DNA of 64,000 nt from Bolinopsis microptera (GCF_026151205.1 NC_087075.1:6528858-6592857); one strand, 5' to 3'; positions 51,701 through 57,701 are shown, counted from the stretch's first letter. Notes: generated by a model not told the origin, from the letters alone. Made by a program: numbers and translations.

Positions 51701-54700
51701 ATGCTTTATATGGGAATAAGTAGGAATATATCATGATATTAAATATCCATCCTACATGTCCTACTTGAAGTCTAACCACTTATATAGTAGATTCTGCCCT
51801 CGCGGATATCATCAATACAAGATTCTTGTAGTTCTTTTTGCATCCAAGAACGAATGTGGATATTATTGTTTGAGGTGAATCATATGAGTCTGTAATTTTT
51901 AATAATCCCGTTACATCTCGAATCCCGGGAGGACACCAATGTTATGACATCCTGATCTTCCGTATTGGAGTGAAGGGGGAAAAACTTATTCTTGTGTAGT
52001 GGTTGATAATGAAAAGACGTATTTACAATTTCAAGCAAGCAAGTATAACTTCTTGACCCGAAATTCAAGTTACAATTAATAAGCTGTTTAAATTACCGAT
52101 AATTACAATTAATTTAAATTACCGATAAGTGCGATCTCGCTCATTGCAGCGTCCTTTTTCTTCTTCTCCACGTGGACATTAGCCAGGTTTACATTCTCGT
52201 CACCTGCAACAAAATACAGATAAATTCGTGAACTACTATTTATAGTAGTTTATCAGTTATAACTGATAGATAAAATTGTGAACTGCTATAACTAATAATG
52301 GTCTTGCCTACTGAGCAGTAGGTGTAGAAGTTAATCTTCGCAAGAAACAATACCACATTCTTACTCCTTACAAAGTTACAAGTCACTGTGTGTATGTCTA
52401 CACCTATATCCGTGTTCAACTTGACGGAGTGCGCGGCATGAAGTGTTGAAGGCAGACTATCATGTCACTAATAGTGAGTAATACTCTGCATGCATTGGTT
52501 AAAGAAAATCCCTCTCCGGCGCTGTCATAAAATCGATTTTAGCATTAGGTTTTGGAGACTCTCTAACCAAGATATCCTGTAAATTAATTAGTTGCGCATC
52601 CAACCTACCAGTGTCACCATCACCTTCTTGAACAGCGAAATTTCACCTATAAAGTTATCTAGTTTCTCATTTGATAAAGATGGATCGTTTAGAAGGTGCG
52701 ACGATGCTCGCACGTAACTGATTATTATACATTTATCACATGCCTTCTCATGCGATATCAAAACTTTCGCCCACGAGGCTTGCCGAGTTAGCGAAAGTTT
52801 CGATATTTCCCGAGGCTTGCCGAGGGTTATATCGACATTTTCAATCACGAGGCTTGCCGAGTTTTGAAAATGTTGATATCGCATGAGAAGGCATGTGATT
52901 AATGTTTTATCACACTTTCTTTGGAGCCAAATTTGGCCGGGAAAGCAGAATTTGATCAAACGTTAGTTATAAATCTCACCAAAGCAAAACTAGACATGTC
53001 GAACTTATTTATGTTTATAATGTCCAAGCTATATATAGCTCTCGATAAGTTAGTATTTCAGATATCGACACAGTGAATGCTGTATGCCGCGCCCAATTTG
53101 CTTTCTATTGATACGTAGTGCATGCGATATTAATGTGTTTTCCGCCTATGGGTCTTGTACTTATGTGTCTAGAATATTCCGCCGCGAGCGCGTTTGATAC
53201 GTAATTACATCCTGCAAATCAATTGATGTGAGGTGATTCTAATACTTTATTTCTATTAGATATTTTTAGAGTCATTAAAACTGTAGATGCAGTATAATGT
53301 ATAGAACATCCGTTTAAGTGTTCATTATACATCACAGTCCTTATCGTATAATCTGTATCTGCGATAAGGTGAAAGAATTTCCTGGTTCTTGTATTTGAAT
53401 AGAGCTGTGGGGTCATAATTAGTGTCTATTTATCAGTCCACATTATACACTACACTCCCTAATTTACATCAACAATATTATCGTCCGTCTTGATTCTTGA
53501 TTGTCTGTTATTTCAGAATGATTTAATCAATGCAACTTGTAATCGTTGACTTAGAATTTTATCAAGTATTCTGCTTAGTTCTTAGTCAGTATTCATCTTT
53601 ACTTGCCATTATTTGCCATTATCTGCTTCGAGCTAGAAATTATCTGAACTGGAAATTATCAGAACATTTGTAATATTCAAATGTATCTCTTCAACATTTT
53701 AGAACGCAGTACTCCACCAGCCTATAACCACCCTGGTCATGGCCAGGTAGTTCACCCGTACTGTTACCAATATTGAATTGGTCTAATGAATGGCAGCACA
53801 TTAATCATCGGACCTGTTTGCCACAGTGCCCAGACTAATTTATAACCAGATTAGCTGATTAAGTTACGTCATTCGTCCCTTGATATATTTATATAAATAA
53901 TATATTTTATAGGATGTTTTTATTGCACTTATTTGCACTAACTAAAATTCAGTTAAAACTAGTCCTGGCATAGAATTTCCGCTCTTTATTGTACAGAATC
54001 TACATATAAGTCTCTTTAATCTTTATCAGTCTGTTTATAGATCAGCCACGAATTTCGCAAGCTAATCTAGGCGAAACCGGTTTGGAAAAGCCAAGTATAA
54101 TTTCTGCACAATTTCTATATGGAATATGGCTCAAAGAAGGGATCAGAGGGGGTTAAAATTGAGGTCTGAAATGGCTGAAATCTGGCTTTGTTTTGTGTGT
54201 TTTCTTCGTTCGAATTAATCAAACATCGTCTAGTGTTTACTATTTTTTGTGAGGGTGACTGTAGTTTGTTCTGACACTTCCTTTTTAATTTCGAGTAAGC
54301 GATTAAGGAAATTAATTATCCTGATTGATTGTATCGCTGACAAGTACCAAAACTTTGTGAAACTTTCAAGTCTGCTTGTAAACTTTGATCTCGTTTTCAA
54401 TAACCTTAAGTCACTTAAAGCTCGTACAAGCCAGGGAGTTTTTACTTTGTTTCATCATCCGAAGCCTAATTAGGCTTTGAACTATAAAGTGCAATAAAAA
54501 GGGAACAGCTTGAAAAAGTTTTACAACAAAAAATTTTATTTTGCTTGACGCATCTCAAACACAAGGAAATATTTTCAAAACCAGGTATAAATTTAAATTT
54601 TTCCTTATCCTGGAAAGTTTACCCGATCATTGCATTAACGGTCATAGACTACTTCAGGTTGTTGATTTAAATCTTTATTTAAATCAGTACCTCGCAGTAG

Positions 54701-55642
54701 TAGAACAGTTGTTGAGAGTGGGCTCCTTGTTCCTATGGGAATATCGGGATCTCTCTGAGTAACTGATTGATATTTCATGCCCCCGGGTGAGAGCCAGTGC
54801 TCCCCATCGGGGCATGTAATATCAATTCTGCTTTCCTGCTAAATTTGGCTCGAAAGTGTGATAATATAGGTTATGCTAAATTGCTATGACGACATAACGT
54901 TATATCACGTGTCAAAGTCAAGTTGCACGAAATTTCTGTCATGTCTGACATTACAAGGTTCCCAGAAGGGCCAGTTCCATGTTACCAATACCACTATAAT
55001 ATCAACTAATAGTTAAAAGACAGGAGTGCGCTCCAAACTAAAAGTTGATGGCTTGTTACTACACGGGCTACTCTTGATGCCCAAATGGCAGACTTGGGTT
55101 TTTTGGCATAAATTAGACAAATTTAAGTTTAATTAATAGGACGGCTAGAACTAATGCTAAGATAAGTTGATCTGGAAATGGACCACCCTGGCGGAACTAA
55201 GAGTGGTCATATCCCCCACCCTCAGTATAAGAGGTTAAATTACTGCGCTAAAGTTAAATATAGATAATTGAAATACAAATAAGCGGTTACCAATCACGCT
55301 ATCTTTAAGTTTCCCAAGTTTCCCCAGCTCTGCCAGGAGGACCGTCTTGTTTTCTTTCTGCTCACCTCGCGCTTCAACCTGATACCAGTGGGATGATCAT
55401 TACAGGGGTATTGAGCATGAGGTAATGTTCGCTTAACACTGAACATCTCTCATACATGCCAACATTGCTCACTGCTTAACAAGCTAATTGTTCCATGATC
55501 TAATATTTTAAGATTTTAGTAAATTATGACAAGCCCTGCTCTGACGTAATGTCTGGAGGTGACAGGGGGGGGTGGCAATGGTGAAAAATTGTTATGGTGA
55601 ATCGGGTCCCAGAATTTGCAAATTTCACCATTTTTCACCATT

Positions 55643-55683
<41 letters not shown>

Positions 55684-57701
55684 AGATGTGATAGTTGGGG
55701 TGACCGAACAATGAACATTGAACTAACGAACCTCCTTTAATAGCGACTTTTTCTTCTCCTTAGTTACAGTTTTATCGATGAGTTCCTTATTCACGTCCTG
55801 TATCAGCGAGTTCCGTACGTTCACCGCGTTCAATGATACATCCTCAGCATGAGCAGGTCGAATTTCTGATAAACCTGAAATAGTTAACTGTAACAGTATC
55901 TGGTGATATGATAATCTGCCAAGGATGATTTATTGTCGACAACTGCAATATTTGATAGATTATTGACAAGTCTTGATTTGTCGATAACTGCTTTGAGATA
56001 AAGCTTCGATTTATCGATGAAACAATTTAACGTTTTCTTTTCATAGAGGTTAGGTAGATAAGCATGTACAGGATGTTTCATAATTCCCAGGTATACTTTG
56101 TACTCGCGTGTACATACTTTATATCATTATATATTATGTATATATTATGTATGTTTATTGTATAAATATGTATTTTCACATATCTGACCTGCACTAAAGG
56201 TGTGATAACCCCCGATAGCGCAACACAACATTAGGAGGAACGAATATGCGGCACGGATGAGAAAATACTAACCAACAATATAACGTAATACTTTGCCACA
56301 ACAGCCAACTTTACCATAATATTAAACATTAGGGGCTCTTACTTTAGTTGTCCATTAGGGGCCCTCACATTAGAACATTAGTATATAGGGGCCCTCGCTT
56401 TCCTTCCTTGAGTGCACCAAGTACCCTGTTAACCTTTGCTTACGTCATAACCCCACAAACCCTCCCTACAACCCTCGTTAACCATAACCATAACCATAAC
56501 GGGGATATCCATCGCGGAGTTCATCAATTCATTGTCTCTCAGAGCAGTTATACGGTAACAATAATCAGTCGGAATAACAGATATGCCCAGATATGGATAT
56601 ATTGCTGATTGTGATTTGAGCTTTGTGAAATTAAGAAATCATTTCTTATTTAAAATTTGACGCAGTGATGTAATACTAACCATCGATCTCCAGGGTGGGA
56701 CTGATTGAGGGCAATACTGAATCTTTATTTTCAAGTGAACCAGTAGCAGGTGGCTGGGATGTGGTTAGAGAGTGTTCGCTAGGGGGAAATACAATAGAAT
56801 CTGGTGGACTTGATAGGGTGGTTTCCAGGGAAGTAACAGGTTGTTCATTCTTCTGGATAATATCAATATCAGGTGAAGGCACATATTCTGTAGGTGAGGG
56901 CATGAATTCTGCAGATGAAGGCACACATTCTGCAGATGAAGGCACACATTCTGCAGGTGGAGGCACACATTCTGCAGGTGAAGGCACACATTCTGCAGGT
57001 GGAGGCACACATTCTGCCGGTGAAGACACACATTCTGCAGGTGGAGGCACACATTCTGCCGGTGAAGGCACACATTCTGCAGGTGAAGGCACACATTCTG
57101 CAGGTGGAGGCACACATTCTGCAGGTGAAGGCACACATTCTGCAGGTGGAGGCACACATTCTGCAGGTGAAGGCACACATTCTGCAGGTGAAGGCACACA
57201 TTCTGCAGGTGAAGGCACACATTCTGCAGGTGAAGGCACATATTCTGCAGGTGCTGACACACATTCTGCAGGTGCTGACACAAATTCTGCAGGTGAAGGC
57301 ACACATTCTGCAGGTGCTGACACACATTCTGCAGGTGAAGTCACACATTCTGCAGGTGAAGGCACACATTCTGCAGGTGGAGGCACACATTCTGCAGGTG
57401 GAGGCACACATTCTGCAGGTGCTGACGGAGTCAAACTATCTGCTGACTCTTCATTTTCTTCAACAGATAAACTCATTTTCTGGACTAATGACGTCTCATT
57501 TTGATCATCATCTGTCTTCTGTCTCTTATTGTCATTTTCAGTCGAGTGCCTGACGATTCGTTTAGCTTCACGTGACGTTTCACCATCACGTGACGAGCTT
57601 CCTAATTTAGGTTCCTGTGATTCGGAAGGTCGAGTCCAGTTGTAGATGAAGAGGAGGAAGGCAACAGAGGGAAGGAAGAGACCGAGGAAGAGATACAACA
57701 T
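24690..57701 (-). CDS. Membrane-anchored heptapeptide-repeat and coiled-coil protein (17 exons, C-terminus not found)
   Basis: Seventeen minus-strand exons, all with GT..AG boundaries: 57701-56681, 55874-55732, 55378-55291, 52203-52123, 50903-50767, 50541-50458, 50239-50191, 49838-49777, 48518-48416, 48285-48098, 47430-47385, 47208-47102, 31047-30933, 30253-30140, 29218-29070, 27759-27611, 24742-24690. All 16 junctions keep phase, giving roughly 900 residues so far. Order: an N-terminal hydrophobic anchor (LYLFLGLFLPSVAFLLFIY), a basic/acidic linker, about 26 heptapeptides (PAECVPS type), then a Lys/Glu/Ala-rich helical region with recurring blocks such as EAAMQEIKDR, GAAMAELKKVADIK, LSDIEARG and QIKEEKEQG. 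No enzyme motif is seen. The layout (anchor, tandem short repeats, long coiled coil) resembles ribosome-receptor/kinectin-type ER proteins, but that is architecture only, not homology. Exons 13-17 follow a 16-kb intron full of transposons, so a separate gene is possible, though phase and repeat type agree. Confidence 0.75.
25012..25213. repeat. Three tandem copies of a segment of about 60 bp
   Basis: CATAATGGTAGATTCATTGC...AAGTTTATC begins at 25012, about 25082 and 25167. The copies are separated by CACGAGGTGTGACGTCAC-type links carrying the TGACGTCA palindrome. It sits directly upstream of the Penelope-like ORF and may be part of its 5' region. Confidence 0.85.
25251..26918 (+). CDS. Penelope-like element: reverse transcriptase plus GIY-YIG endonuclease (5'-truncated)
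   Basis: Open frame with first ATG at 25263. RT motif A is TYDFKALYDSL (about residue 57), motif B GIPTGGSLCVQIAN (about 120) and the catalytic motif C RRYIDDGAG (about 157), then VSFLDIMF and the Penelope-type HPNHIYSGIVYSQCLRLRR thumb region. A Cys cluster (KCNVPRCKCCELV) precedes the GIY-YIG nuclease (IIYLFQCSVCGKAYVGRT, about 440; downstream REHKYIQLLKTLKPLGIN). The family copies its RNA into chromosomal DNA using RT and a GIY-YIG nick. The usual RT N-terminus is missing: a stop at 25248 closes the frame, so this is a truncated copy, but the remaining 550 codons have no stop. It lies antisense in intron 16 of the coiled-coil gene. Confidence 0.9.
   Translation: MLSKMNYDVFLASQYLKDLEKDFCSDLLTDSTDALQWLDFVDSEHSPVQKKGFRSFTYDFKALYDSLTPPLVIEALNSAMSSCREDWSEDFCKWLTKLVELSLRSSAGVFDQNWFIQLIGIPTGGSLCVQIANIAVYYLMNKCVYSNPELMNKIVSARRYIDDGAGLFEGTTDEFKIWIADVNKALLSHGLIIDEYQIEDPGKYVSFLDIMFTFDSLGSLQTDLFIKPTDSRSYLHFKSSHPNHIYSGIVYSQCLRLRRIINCQERLKEHLNNLKKAFLAACYPRKMIENISNKVLNTARSLSRKVQAPDDQTSLHLPIRVISTYGSDDDLVSVTKKYEEHLSRTRSFSESDTAETSQETSSTSATPRKTIFSYTKKTGPSLKSRLVKLKELALGAQHGPTSKCNVPRCKCCELVKGTREFKVNGKKVKASPGNCQSYNIIYLFQCSVCGKAYVGRTTRSLRVRTGEHRVKYYKLLNGDKVDETSDEYSLGLHLLDHGFRQREDFNKIFNVSIIDNSSPKTLDVREHKYIQLLKTLKPLGINTINPFGLPLLLTS
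26919..27060 (+). mobile_element. 3' region of the Penelope-like element
   Basis: Contains TATGTCACTGAAGATGACG followed by a stem-like TGTTTGACGATAGCC, similar to the terminal copies of the element at 1425-2035. The exact end is not resolved. Confidence 0.45.
27061..27610. other. Intron 16 sequence
   Basis: Non-coding; two similar AAAATAATARAAGAAAAAGTGAGA blocks at 27479-27503 and 27550-27574. Confidence 0.45.
27611..27759 (-). CDS. Coiled-coil gene exon 16
   Basis: Acceptor CCTCCAG|GTAGAAG, donor ATAAG|GTGAGA. Encodes VEALFAAKSSKTGLLSDIRQ and then IKEEKEQGMANVEALLGARG and SKSGAMAEI: two rounds of the helical repeat within one exon. The donor motif ATAAGGTGAG / GAGATAAGG is itself repeated three times. 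Confidence 0.85.
27772..27842. repeat. Tandem CACGAGGTGTGACGTCACAT repeats
   Basis: Three to four units of about 20 bp with TGACGTCA palindromes, between exon 16 and a partial duplicate of that exon. Confidence 0.85.
27849..27886 (-). pseudogene. Partial duplicate of exon 16 start
   Basis: The first 37 bp or so of exon 16 (GTAGAAGCGTTGTTTGCTGC...) recurs here behind an acceptor GAACAG. Reading on gives a stop soon after, so the 27759 copy is taken as the functional exon. Confidence 0.8.
27887..29069. other. Intron 15 sequence
   Basis: AT-rich non-coding. Two similar segments containing TTCAATTCCCCAAAAGG (28220 and 28430) indicate an old duplication. No exon seen. Confidence 0.45.
29070..29218 (-). 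CDS. Coiled-coil gene exon 15
   Basis: Acceptor TCTCGCAG|A, donor AAT|GTAATA. Encodes ILSDIEARGAEADQGKQNV, ALFEGRAKQMNVLSDIKDMG and KEKEEGIKN, clearly homologous to exon 14. Confidence 0.8.
30140..30253 (-). CDS. Coiled-coil gene exon 14
   Basis: Acceptor TTCTTGTAG|A, donor ATAA|GTGAGA. Encodes VLSDIEARGKQADDEREAL and SQFVAGHSQSVKIAGARI. Both splice sites fall at the same repeat position as in exon 15 (a split Asn codon), so exons 14 and 15 look like exon duplicates. If the donor is skipped the frame runs to a TAA near 30032, a possible alternative 3' end. Confidence 0.8.
30717..30866. repeat. (CCCT)n microsatellite in intron 13
   Basis: About 150 bp of CCCT/GGGA with a few interruptions; open in several frames only because of its composition. 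It starts about 65 bp past the donor of exon 13. Confidence 0.95.
30933..31047 (-). CDS. Coiled-coil gene exon 13
   Basis: Acceptor TTTCATAG|G, donor AGA|GTAAGT. Encodes ARNAKEAAHLELRTLTNSKE and NKENMQNELMNKTDGVRQ. Phase 0 in, phase 1 out. Confidence 0.75.
31368..31587. repeat. Two diverged tandem copies of about 115 bp
   Basis: Each copy begins AATAAAACTGAAATAATTG and includes GTGGTATCTTCCGTCA and GTGTTACCA. Confidence 0.75.
31588..31715. repeat. Direct repeat R1 abutting a TIR element
   Basis: ATGCTGATTATAACATAAG...GAGTTGTAAC, about 128 bp, repeated with a few changes at 34486-34620. The right edge touches the TIR exactly. Confidence 0.85.
33034..34441 (-). mobile_element. ORF1-only LINE (HAL1-like) with 11-bp target duplication
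   Basis: Flanked by ATTATCGCGAT at 33023-33033 and 34442-34452. On the minus strand it has a 5' leader of about 170 bp, an intact ORF1 and about 340 bp of 3' sequence ending in (ATCAA)-type repeats (TTTCAAATCAAATCAAATC), the microsatellite tail of L2/CR1/RTE-like LINEs. No endonuclease or RT frame. Confidence 0.8.
33376..34272 (-). CDS. LINE ORF1 protein (RNA-binding, coiled-coil type)
   Basis: ATG at 34272 opens an uninterrupted frame of about 298 residues starting MGDDPTLTRSQELIKEF. The middle is helical (EIIECFKTEALADKEKVIRL), then comes a basic linker EEDRSKNLIVFGLKEEEE, the start of an RRM-like fold, and a conserved end with IRPVKITVPSSTAVHQIL and ICPDRSSEERATRKHLV. This is the ORF1p pattern of CR1/L2-type non-LTR elements, which bind element RNA as a chaperone in an RNP. 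No stop or frameshift is visible. The element has no ORF2, so it could move only with help. An in-frame upstream ATG (34386) is less likely. Confidence 0.8.
   Translation of the reverse strand: MGDDPTLTRSQELIKEFNYDQQEDVEGCVARWSDKLEKDLHMDYREIDYESREKIKTKDKQTLSGWIVDAVDLVRRQNSQMYLLKEIIECFKTEALADKEKVIRLQGQLLMQKDEQLQLLKTSVEETVQTTVESGIQNYSAAVQQNSASGTVCNSKILKKVMKSVAAEEDRSKNLIVFGLKEEEEEQLPALVTAVLEEIGEKPHFEATRVGWKRPGSTAIRPVKITVPSSTAVHQILMKTGRLREKHKDVWICPDRSSEERATRKHLVTDLKKKRAEQTHLDHYIRYGKVCSRDKKSS
34486..34620. repeat. Direct repeat R2 abutting the TIR element
   Basis: Second copy of the 31588-31715 repeat, with a 7-bp local duplication (TGTGAAATGAG) near its end. Confidence 0.85.
34621..35515. other. 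Intron 12 sequence
   Basis: Non-coding, no element resolved. Confidence 0.4.
35520..38188. mobile_element. piggyBac-like element with TTAA sites and long internal inverted arms
   Basis: TTAA at 35516-35519 and 38189-38192 flanks terminal inverted repeats CCCATTAGGGACGA / TCGTCCCTAATGGG; TTAA targeting is the hallmark of piggyBac elements. Subterminal arms 35871-36467 and 37463-38062 are nearly perfect reverse complements (about 600 bp). The arms and tips carry eleven GGGTCNNNNNNGACCC-type palindromes. The core has C and G homopolymers and coding remnants: a stretch near 36855-36960 (ITKQLLHSDGYIYSSVKKDK) loosely resembles the piggyBac transposase C-terminal region, which is weak evidence. 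No intact transposase. Confidence 0.75.
38193..39117. other. Intron 12 sequence
   Basis: No exon with phase support; the short open frames look random. Confidence 0.4.
39118..39272. repeat. 19-bp minisatellite
   Basis: Unit TACAAGGTACAATGTATAG in about seven copies, one shortened (GTGGTACAATATATAG). Confidence 0.9.
39428..39523. repeat. Short-loop hairpin, pre-miRNA-like
   Basis: The arm GGGTCAGCCAGCTAGGATCA..GTTACAGACTGACA pairs with TGTCAGTCTGTAAC..GATCCTAACTGGCTGACTC: about 34 of 38 positions pair, loop about 18 nt. Either a MITE-type palindrome or a microRNA precursor; the strand is not determined. Confidence 0.6.
39860..40764 (-). mobile_element. LINE, 3' half (split by the MULE-like element)
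   Basis: RT C-terminal coding plus AT-rich 3' region; the other half lies at 43456-43721. The left edge near 39860 is approximate (GTTCAATGGAATAAAC). Confidence 0.65.
40017..40764 (-). pseudogene. LINE reverse transcriptase C-terminal part
   Basis: Frame with KDLGVHINSKLDWSHH, KASQRLGLLKRTCYF, RSHFEHCTIVWRPHSE and KLESIQKRGIKWIL: the conserved thumb/connection region of Jockey/CR1-type RTs. Its N-terminal side stops exactly at the MULE-like insertion. Frame and sequence continue at 43456 on the far side when the insertion and one 9-bp duplicate are removed. Confidence 0.8.
41582..42324. mobile_element. Nested TA-flanked element (Tc1/mariner-like MITE)
   Basis: Inserted in the left arm of the MULE-like element. 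TA at 41580-41581 and 42325-42326; inverted ends CCTTAGTTCCCAAAAATTTG / CAAATTTTTGGGAATTAAGG. The intact right arm shows the empty site GCATATGTATC. The interior includes a stretch that looks coding at 42011-42175. Confidence 0.85.
42011..42175 (+). pseudogene. Coding-like fragment inside the nested element
   Basis: An open plus-strand stretch ends TAG near 42175 and includes LASVQFFEKILLPHIESVRA, then NNPEQKALLKTQISNI and SLGYEEKAIFL. It has natural-looking composition in AT-rich surroundings, but no start and no recognised family. It may be a captured gene piece or transposase remnant. Confidence 0.3.
43456..43721 (-). pseudogene. LINE reverse transcriptase core part (YADD)
   Basis: Contains LFLNDITEDLSPETNITMYA followed by DDTKIWR, the RT catalytic motif C (YADD), and the downstream NSLQNWAHHNKMVFHPSKS helix. 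The 5' side fails at about 43721 (no motif A or B), so the LINE is 5'-truncated. It is the upstream half of the frame at 40017-40764. Confidence 0.8.
43732..46261. other. Intron 12 sequence
   Basis: AT-rich, no exon or element resolved. Confidence 0.4.
46262..46547. repeat. Short tandem repeats and a foldback
   Basis: ATAGTTACTAT units (46272-46305), TTACCACATAAGCTACCAG-type units (46371-46441) and an inverted pair (GTTTACCACATAAGCTACCG at 46425 versus CGGTAGCTTG..GTGGTAAAC ending 46547). Confidence 0.75.
46676..47098. repeat. 10-bp satellite CAAAATGTGT, about 42 copies, at a splice donor
   Basis: CAAAATGTGT with a recurrent CAAAATATTT variant at irregular multiples of 10 bp. On the minus strand it begins right after GTAAC of the exon 12 donor. 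The three overlapping plus-strand open frames are artefacts of the repeat. Confidence 0.95.
47102..47208 (-). CDS. Coiled-coil gene exon 12
   Basis: Acceptor CCGTTAG|G, donor CAG|GTAAC. Encodes IQKDTKSQALKEMLTISS and TKDTKERVVGEISQIGQ. Confidence 0.85.
47385..47430 (-). CDS. Coiled-coil gene exon 11
   Basis: Acceptor CTGCCAG|G, donor TTG|GTACGT. Encodes AIAVKSKAMKDINTI. Confidence 0.8.
47640..47925. repeat. Three diverged tandem copies in intron 10
   Basis: Each copy carries AAATGCTRCAATTT, AAACAAACYARCAAA-like and ATCATTTTGTGAGA motifs; unit roughly 90-100 bp. Confidence 0.65.
48098..48285 (-). CDS. Coiled-coil gene exon 10
   Basis: Acceptor TTGTTTCAG|C, donor AAAAG|GTAGAT. Encodes AAMSELKGISASKSAKEAAM, QEIKDRETTKDVKGAAMAEL and KKVADIKEKV: three clear rounds of the AAMxE(I/L)K repeat, the best place to read the consensus. 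Confidence 0.9.
48416..48518 (-). CDS. Coiled-coil gene exon 9
   Basis: Donor AAAG|GTATG. The phase requires the acceptor GGTCAG|CTGAG rather than the nearby ACTCAG five bases upstream. Encodes LSVISEINERGQRKEAKMEA and LKELVIKHDTKSNK. Confidence 0.85.
48532..48700. mobile_element. MITE (CAGTGGCGTAACG family) at the exon 9 acceptor
   Basis: Starts CAGTGGCGTAACGAAG, contains three long G-runs (C-runs on the gene strand) separated by GTGCCATCTTA, and AAAGTGGGACAATTTGG; same family as 19897-20067 in the opposite orientation. The right end has diverged. It ends 13 bp from the splice acceptor. Confidence 0.7.
48720..49628. other. Intron 8 sequence
   Basis: AT-rich; a short inverted pair (TTTCTATTGATCC... 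/ TATCAATAGAAATTTACC) at 48910-49015. No exon seen. Confidence 0.4.
49629..49768. repeat. 7-bp satellite TGTATAG, about 20 copies, at a splice donor
   Basis: Nearly pure array. On the minus strand it starts about 8 bp inside the intron after the exon 8 donor GTATGTAG. Confidence 0.95.
49777..49838 (-). CDS. Coiled-coil gene exon 8
   Basis: Acceptor GAATCAG|T, donor CAA|GTATGT. Encodes LKIGKILVKLDTSTKEPLLQ. Small; supported by phase agreement with exons 7 and 9. Confidence 0.6.
49927..50095. mobile_element. Tc1/mariner (pogo/Tigger-like) MITE
   Basis: Inverted ends CAGTAAACCCCGATTTA and TAATTTGGGGTTTTACTG, with TA duplicated at 49925-49926 and 50096-50097. 169 bp, no coding. Lies in intron 7. 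Confidence 0.75.
50191..50239 (-). CDS. Coiled-coil gene exon 7
   Basis: Acceptor TATCTCAG|G, donor CCG|GTAAGT. Encodes VFSSGKVCEPLPKVYS, not obviously helical. A second near-identical donor (TTCTG|GTAAGTT) lies about 20 bp downstream, so alternative donor use is possible. Confidence 0.6.
50458..50541 (-). CDS. Coiled-coil gene exon 6
   Basis: Acceptor TTTCCAG|G, donor ACG|GTAAGA. Encodes DISKMKVVKDARMGVLNDIH and KIGSINAT. Confidence 0.8.
50767..50903 (-). CDS. Coiled-coil gene exon 5
   Basis: Acceptor CTAACCAG|G, donor GAT|GTAAGT. Encodes RSKEMKETVQRELTTISHMR, DAKAGAMQEIRDRIDTKDKK and KVVMD. The acceptor region (ACTTGCTACGTCCTGGTTAG) is duplicated about 60 bp upstream. Confidence 0.85.
52123..52203 (-). 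CDS. Coiled-coil gene exon 4
   Basis: Acceptor TTGCAG|G, donor ATCG|GTAATT. Encodes DENVNLANVHVEKKKKDAAM and SEIALI, with the AAMSEI repeat core. Confidence 0.8.
52735..52899. repeat. Perfect cloverleaf palindrome with three identical-loop hairpins
   Basis: The outer stem 52735-52761 pairs perfectly with 52873-52899 (27 bp). The inside is filled, without a spare base, by three hairpins: 52762-52799, 52800-52835 and 52836-52872, with perfect stems of 9, 7 (plus 3) and 9 bp. Each is capped by the same 14-mer CGAGGCTTGCCGAG. It lies in intron 3 of the coiled-coil gene. I know no standard feature class for it; see findings. Confidence 0.85.
52907..54872. mobile_element. Possible TIR element next to the cloverleaf
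   Basis: TTATCACACTTTC..GAGCCAAATTTGGCC..GGAAAGCAGAATT at 52907-52953 recurs inverted at 54833-54872. A hairpin (GATATTTCATGCCCC pairing with GGGGCATGTAATATC) lies at 54769-54833. No coding content and no clear target duplication. Confidence 0.4.
55291..55378 (-). CDS. Coiled-coil gene exon 3
   Basis: Acceptor GTATCAG|G, donor TTG|GTAACC. Encodes VEARGEQKENKTVLLAELGK and LGKLKDSVI. Confidence 0.85.
55555..55683. repeat. G-run/C-run foldback with a C40 tract
   Basis: GGGGGGGGTGGCAATGGTGAAAAA faces TTTTTCACCATTACCCC..., an inverted repeat ending in about 40 C (55644-55683). Probably a MITE-like foldback in intron 2 whose homopolymer has expanded. Confidence 0.6.
55732..55874 (-). CDS. Coiled-coil gene exon 2
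   Basis: Acceptor ATTTCAG|G, donor GGAG|GTTCGT. Encodes LSEIRPAHAEDVSLNAVNVR, NSLIQDVNKELIDKTVTKEK and KKSLLKE, the start of the helical region. Confidence 0.85.
56681..57701 (-). CDS. Coiled-coil gene exon 1: membrane anchor and PAECVPS heptapeptide array
   Basis: ATG at 57701, open for 340 codons to the donor GATG|GTTAGT. Residues 1-22 (MLYLFLGLFLPSVAFLLFIY..) form a hydrophobic segment followed by WTRPSESQ, so it could be a signal anchor or signal peptide. Residues 23-90 are polar and charged (EAKRIVRHSTENDNKRQKTD). From about residue 93, about 26 heptapeptides P-A-E-C-V-P/S-P/S run to about residue 275, with some Cys replaced by Phe or Tyr. A Ser/Pro-rich linker follows. An acceptor-like CCTCCGAATCCAG just upstream (57704) suggests a non-coding exon before it. 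Confidence 0.8.
56872..57425. repeat. 21-bp coding minisatellite (about 26 units)
   Basis: Unit TGCAGGTGAAGGCACACATTC on the plus strand. Unit length divisible by three and absence of stops keep several frames open on both strands; only the minus frame reading PAECVPS joins to the flanking exon sequence. Confidence 0.9.

Noticed and set aside
56695-57553. Long plus-strand and alternative minus-strand frames over the 21-bp repeat
   Set aside because: A 21-bp unit without stops opens many frames; only the PAECVPS frame continues into spliced, phase-matched exons.
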